Source: Anastrepha obliqua (taxonomy: Eukaryota; Arthropoda; Insecta; Diptera; Tephritidae). Taken from it: a stretch of DNA of 64,000 nt. Below, one piece after another: positions 58,666 through 64,000 of this stretch (position 1 is its first letter; each line of letters begins with the position of its first letter). The stretch is from positions 129,083,784-129,147,783 of the forward strand of contig NC_072893.1 in the NCBI RefSeq assembly GCF_027943255.1. Direction: 5' to 3'. Below the pieces are notes generated by a model that made no database searches, was not told the origin of the DNA, and worked only from the letters and a program-made list of their open reading frames with translations. Both the position numbers and the translations under genes were made by a program.

Positions 58666-60360
58666 AAACTTTTTCTGGACAAATATGTACCCAAAGCATT
58701 AGAATAAAACTATTCTCACGCTTGTGAGTTGCACGCCCGAAGTAGTAATAGAACTTATCTCAGTCAAAATACCAGGTAAAAATGCACTTCACTATGGCGG
58801 TTGCAACTACGCCTGCTAACTAATTAGAGCTAGAAAACTATGTTAAAGACCAAATAACAGCAGTGAGCATCTTATTAGCGCTTTTACATTGAAAACAAAC
58901 TGTCTGACAAATATAAAAAATGTTCAATGTTTTTGCGCACTTATGTACTTTTCCGATAAGCACAATTAGACAAAACATTCATTGCTTTATATTTAATTGC
59001 AAAATGTAAAAGCAAATAGTCTTATTAAAAGTGCCAGAGCAAAATGTCAGTAACGTGATCTTATACTCCATCCAGACAAAGTGCGGCGGGGAAATAAATT
59101 GAGTAGCGGATGCGCGTTGTCGATGAAGCGACTTCTTGACTTTTGTTGTTAGTTTAAAAGAGCTTAGTATAATTCAACCCACATACATACAGACATAGTT
59201 GTTTGATTATGAAAAGCTAATCTGTTTGCATTTCAATTCGCACAAGTATATTAATTGAATTAAGTCGCAAGTGGGAACAAATATCAGGTTAATAATGAAT
59301 GTCTCGCGCTATTCAATGACGGAACAAAGAAAGCATTTGAGGTAAGGTCCACAAAGGCAAGTACACTAGTTGTGATAAGTAGTAAGCCAAAAACGAGGGT
59401 GGTCGGTGTATGAGTGCAAAAAATTGCCGTAATGACTGAGGTGGTGATGGAAAATTTCTTTTGATTCCAGTGTCTTTGATTGGCAGTCCACATGGTTGGA
59501 TAAAAATTATTTTTTTTTGCAATGGAAAAATAAATAAACATGGATGGATATAAAAAGGCGTAACAACGCCCTGCTGATTGATATTTTCGTATAAATATTT
59601 GCATTCGGCTAATTGGCAATACATCTTATTTGCTTATTTTGGTTATTTGCTTGCAAATTTAGTCTACTGGAATGCTACTAAAAGGTGAAGAAACGTTAAA
59701 TTAACAAAGTTGCATTAACAAAGTAAGAAGAAAATGAATTTTAGTGCTTTTCAAAGCAAAAAAAAGCTTAAAGTATAGCTGAAAACCGTGAAGGACAGCC
59801 GTTAATTGTTGTAAAGGCGCTTATGCGCATTCGGGCGTAAAATATTAATTAGTATAAAAAGGAAGGCGAGCCGAATGGCAAACATTAGTTTGTAGTGAAA
59901 TGTATTTGCAATGACTCATGCGCTAAATAATATAAATAAATATAAGTGAAAGGTAGTTGTTTCAAAAAATTCCCTTTTTTAATTATTGAATTAAAATTAA
60001 AGTGAGAAATGAAAGAGTTGCGAATGAATGCAGAGCATTCTTACAGAAGTATTTTGTGAATATAACAAGTTGAACTTTTTCAGAAGTACGGCCTTAATGT
60101 GTCATGACTGTGTGTGAGTGCAGTGCGCACTGACTAATAGTATTTTAATTTCTAGAGAAGTTTTAAAAGACATATTTTTTATTTTTTTTTATTTAGTCAA
60201 GTTACTCCTGCCAGCTCCATAAAATTTATTACAGCAAGAAACAAAAACAGAAGATGTGAAATTTTGACAAGTGAAGTTTAGCCCGCGTGAACACCGGGTA
60301 GCAAAATACAGAATGTGAATCTTAATTTTATTTCTCAATATTGCTCTTGTTTGAGTTGAA
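58666..60360. other. Unique AT-rich DNA, no supported gene
   Basis: The two overlapping minus-strand frames at 59284-59624 lack domains. No element is recognised. Confidence 0.6.
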
Positions 60361-60810
60361 GGAAAGTTATAAAAAAATTTTAATACATAAAAAAAATTGA
60401 ATAAAATTCAACAAAGAAAAAAAAACAATATTAAATAAAATAAAATTTAAAAAAATCTAAATAAAATAATAATTTTTTTAATGTAAATTAAATAATAAAA
60501 ATAAAAAATTTAAAAAAAATTAAGTAAAATAAAAAAATTATAAAAAAATTAAATAAAATAAAAATAGAATTTAAACAAAATTTTACTAAAATAAAAAACA
60601 AATGTTTAATAAAAATAAAAGAAGAAATAAATAAAATATAAAAAAAAAAATTAAATAAGATATAAAAACAAAATTTCAATAAAATACAAACAATTTTATA
60701 TAAAATACAAAAAATAAATTAAACCCGATATACAAAAAAATGTTTATAATGATGCAAATAAAATTAAAAAAAAATTAATAAAATAAAGAAAATTTAATAA
60801 AATGAAAAAA
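60361..60810 (+). repeat. A-rich low-complexity desert
   Basis: Built from AAATAAAATAAAA-type motifs with almost no G or C. It explains the Phe/Ile-rich open frame at 60488-60679. Confidence 0.85.
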
Positions 60811-60839
60811 GTACGAGTAGCGTAATACACATAACAGAA

Positions 60840-61420
60840 GTGCAACTTTCAAGGCAGACAAAGAAAGAGGGAGAGACCCGAGAGAGAATGAGAGAGAGAG
60901 AGAAAGAAAGAATATATATCTAAATTAATTCACAACATTTGCAGAGAATACAAATAGACAAAATTTACAAAAAACGGAGGAGGGTCGACCGGTGTAGGTA
61001 AACGCCGGACACAAACCGTGGTAACAACGCGCACTACTCCGACCGTTTATCACCCGCACAAACGAAGCGATTCCAAGCCCGCAGCAACGGCACAAATTAC
61101 CGTAAAGCAATACCATAAATCCGACGCCGGAGTGGATAGCACTTTATAGTACGCACAAGCACTAGTCAGGAAACGGAAATAAGCGCCAAAAAGTAGGCAG
61201 TGTTATTTCTCACTAGAAATTAGCACCCACAAGGAAAAACTCAGGAAAAATAGCCTAAAGTGTATATAAGATATACCTATATAAGGTATAGCTTTCTCTC
61301 TCCTTTTCATCTACGATATATCGTTTTTCTCTCCGCGGAACGAAAATGCCCTAAACGTTGCATGGCCTTGAAATTTTACTCTCATTCTCGCTCGTCCATT
61401 GACGCCTAAGAAGTTTCACT
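60840..61420 (-). promoter_or_regulatory. GA-rich tract next to a CG-rich block with TATA-like motif; possible promoter or repeat edge
   Basis: A GAGAGA tract (about 60865-60912) adjoins a block (60960-61200) rich in CG dinucleotides, in strong contrast to the flanking A-rich desert. At 61262-61292 lies a TATATAAG..CCTATATAAGG near-palindrome, then a CT-rich tract. On the minus strand the order TATA, CG-rich transcribed block, CTCTCT would suit a fly promoter with GAGA-factor sites. It could equally be the end of an unrecognised retroelement. The frame at 60925-61116 is cysteine-rich but unrecognised. Confidence 0.25.
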
Positions 61421-64000
61421 TCAAAAAAATTTCATAAAATAAAAAAAATTAAATAAAATCTTCAACATAAAGAAGTTTTTTTAAATTATTAAACACTTGA
61501 ATTTTTTTTGAACTTTCATACCTTATAAGTTTTTTTTTTGAGACTTTCTAGCCAATTTTTATAATCACAAGCAATATTCACTATGTTAGGTCTACTTGAC
61601 CAAGGTATGGATTATGTATTTCATAGTTTTCTACCCATGTAATCAAAGATCGCGTTGATATTGGCCATCATTTTTTTTCTATTGCTCACTGACGGTGTTG
61701 TTTGTTTTCTACCAACATAATCAAAGATTGACTTGATTTTTCGCAATTTATTGTTTTGCTGTCGGTGTCGGGTAGAACACACCATATAAAAAAAATCGAG
61801 GGCGCAAAAAACATTTCAGCAATGTGATTCTTGACCCACTTGAAACTTTCACTTTATTATAGCAAAATTCAGTGAGCTATAAAACCGGATTTTGTCTAAA
61901 GATTCTAAGTAAAAGGTTTAGACATTTTTTTGAAAATTTCCCGAATTTTTTTAAATTTTGTACAAAGTTTGAATGTTTGCTTTATATTGTTTTTGCTGTA
62001 GCATAAACTATACTTTTATAAAAAAAAAATTGAACTTCAAAAATAAATAAATAAATTGTCAAAACGTGCCAATAAGTGGCGTATACTTTCTCTTGACGCT
62101 AACAGTGCAGTACAGCTTTGTCTCGAAAGCATGATTTTCGATTTGGGCGGTTATTTCTTGTAAACAAAGAATTATTCGAAATTCTATATTCATTTAATGC
62201 ATCATTGCTCTTTAAAAAGCCCTTTTAAGACTCTATTGCTCTTTACTCTTTTGCTGGTTTAAAAATAGTATGGTAGCTCTGAAACTTCTAAAGTTATAGT
62301 AATGAATGGATTACACAATTATGTACCATTAGTGCAATATTTTGCATTTTACATATCTATGTATACCAAAAATTTACACCGTTTTGTGAAGAAAAAAACT
62401 ACTTACAAAAATCTTCAGATTTCGTCACAAAATATTTCGATACACAAAAAATGTGCTTAACAAAGAGTTCAAATATAAACTTTTATATTAATACTTTGTT
62501 ATTCAAGCAATGTCTACTAATTTCGTCCTTATCCTTCAATTTTTAAAAACAAAAACAAAATTGCGACCTTGCTTTTAGATGGTCGCAACATTCAGCCAGG
62601 CCAAAAACTATCAACGGTCAACATTTCAGCCGCAAAAATGCGAAGCAATAAATTAAATCAGACAATAACTTGTTTGTTGTATATTAATAAAAATTTAAGT
62701 GAAATAAAATATACAAATAAACGTAAAAAATGAAATAAAAGCATTTTGTAAGAGCATTTATTTATATTATAGAGTAAATAAAGGCAAGAGGTATGAAAAC
62801 TAAATAATGAAAAACAAAAATTAATTAAATTTAATAAGCGATGAGCAAACGTAATGCGGTTGTAATCAAGAAAATAAAAGGCGAAAATACACAAGAAAAT
62901 ACGAAAAAAATTCTTAAGGTCAGCAGCGCTAAGAGACACACTTTTTACACAATCGTCAAGCGTGCACACAGTGCATGAAATCTGGGTATGTGTTATACTG
63001 TAGTTGTAATAAGAGTATAGAAGGCAAACAAACCTGCGGGCATACATACGCTGGAAAGGAGGAGAACGAAACGGTCAACGAAAGCCAACAAATTCGCGCA
63101 CTCTTGTTGCTGCGACTAAGTGATGGATTGCAGACGCCAGTAATGATTTTAGGACGCAGATGATGGAGCTCTTTAGTTATATAAACCTAGGCGGTTATCG
63201 ATTCGAGTACAGATATTTGCAAAGTAACTATAACAGAATGCCAGTGCTGAAATCGTGAAAAAGCATTTACCAGACCAAAAACAAAGCTGACAAGGCAAAG
63301 TAAGTAAAATCATCACCATCGCATTTTGCCGCAATTCGATAAATTTTCGTCTTGAGTGTCACACTCCAGCCATATTTGCCATTCATCCATTCGATGGACT
63401 GCAGTTTAAAGTGGCGCAAGCCATCTGCAGAACATTTCCGCAATGATTTATTAAAGCTTGAAGGAAAAATTTCTTCCTTAAATAAATAAAATATAAAAAC
63501 CAGCTGTAAGTAAAACATTTTTATGAAGTTAAACAATGACATGACGAGATTCAGTTCATCGTTTTGCAGATACTTTTATATTATTTATCAAAAAGTAAAC
63601 ATAAAAACCCAGCATGCGGAAATGAATGCGACGCAAAAACCAAGCAAAAAATTGTAACAAATAAAATTTTTAACAAAATTAAAGAATAAATCGCTTTGCT
63701 ATTGTTGCAAGCGTTGTGTTTTATAAGTACTGAACTCGCACGCCTGTCAACAGCCCAACAGAAGTCTACCGCATGGTTTCACCTGATCCGCTCATCTCAC
63801 ATCAGCATTTCCCACGTCCCATCTCTTCCAACCCTTGCGACAGTAATGACTGTATTTCATTGACTCCAATCAACAAAATTTATGTATGAGCAAATAATTA
63901 TTGCAATATATTTACTTGCATACTCGTATATGAAAATTTATCACATGCAAGCGCAAATGTGATAGCCAACAACAATGGCTATTAAATTATATCATAACAA
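61421..64000. other. Unique AT-rich DNA, no supported gene
   Basis: No recognised exon, including the MSGRPRTSSFAEG-type first exon of the Drosophila short isoform. No mobile element is identified. Confidence 0.55.

Overview
The window is AT-rich insect DNA dominated by one gene on the minus strand: the fly orthologue of shaggy / zeste-white 3 (sgg, GSK-3 Ser/Thr kinase). Both ends of the gene lie outside. The 3' end is cut at position 1, in the exon reading [14 protein letters not shown]... The first exon of the classic short isoform is not visible, so it is either beyond 64000 or unrecognisable. The kinase exons match Drosophila Shaggy almost residue for residue. Around them are long introns full of small DNA transposons, a tRNA-derived SINE and AT-rich minisatellites. 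The SINE and a CAAGGTRRCGC-type MITE are of kinds I associate with tephritid fruit flies (Bactrocera, Ceratitis, Anastrepha). A tephritid is therefore my best guess, by inference.

Layout, in gene order from high to low coordinates. 33-64 kb: intron, intergenic or distal 5' DNA with no recognisable coding exon; it holds a DD37D mariner relic (37.76-39.06 kb), a pogo-like element inside a minisatellite (36.3-36.8 kb), a TTAA-flanked element (47.5-48.2 kb), 21-bp and 34-bp tandem arrays and A/T-rich deserts. 29.8-31.5 kb: a 567-codon N-terminal exon (exon A). 29.1-29.7 kb: a mini-mariner. 27.85-28.45 kb: three small exon-like blocks with strong splice signals and unknown identity. 20.1-20.3 kb: a possible alternative first coding exon (exon D). 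17.9-18.6 kb: a dead mariner. 15.5-16.0 kb: exon B, with an AT-hook-like start and a Ser/Thr-rich remainder. 11.1-11.3 kb: a 120-nt cassette (exon C). 7.46 kb down to 1: six exons of the kinase core, covering the glycine loop, VAIKK lysine, HRD loop, DFG, activation tyrosine and most of the C-lobe.

The main observation concerns splicing phase. Every candidate N-terminal module (A, B, C, D) ends in phase 1, and the first constitutive kinase exon starts in the same phase. B and C are also phase 1 at their start. The modules could therefore be joined, skipped or exchanged without breaking the kinase frame, which would give one GSK-3 core several different N-termini. Only the kinase exons are certain. 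The N-terminal modules rest on open frame, splice sites and phase, and would need RNA evidence. I found no tRNA, rRNA, CRISPR or bacterial-type features.
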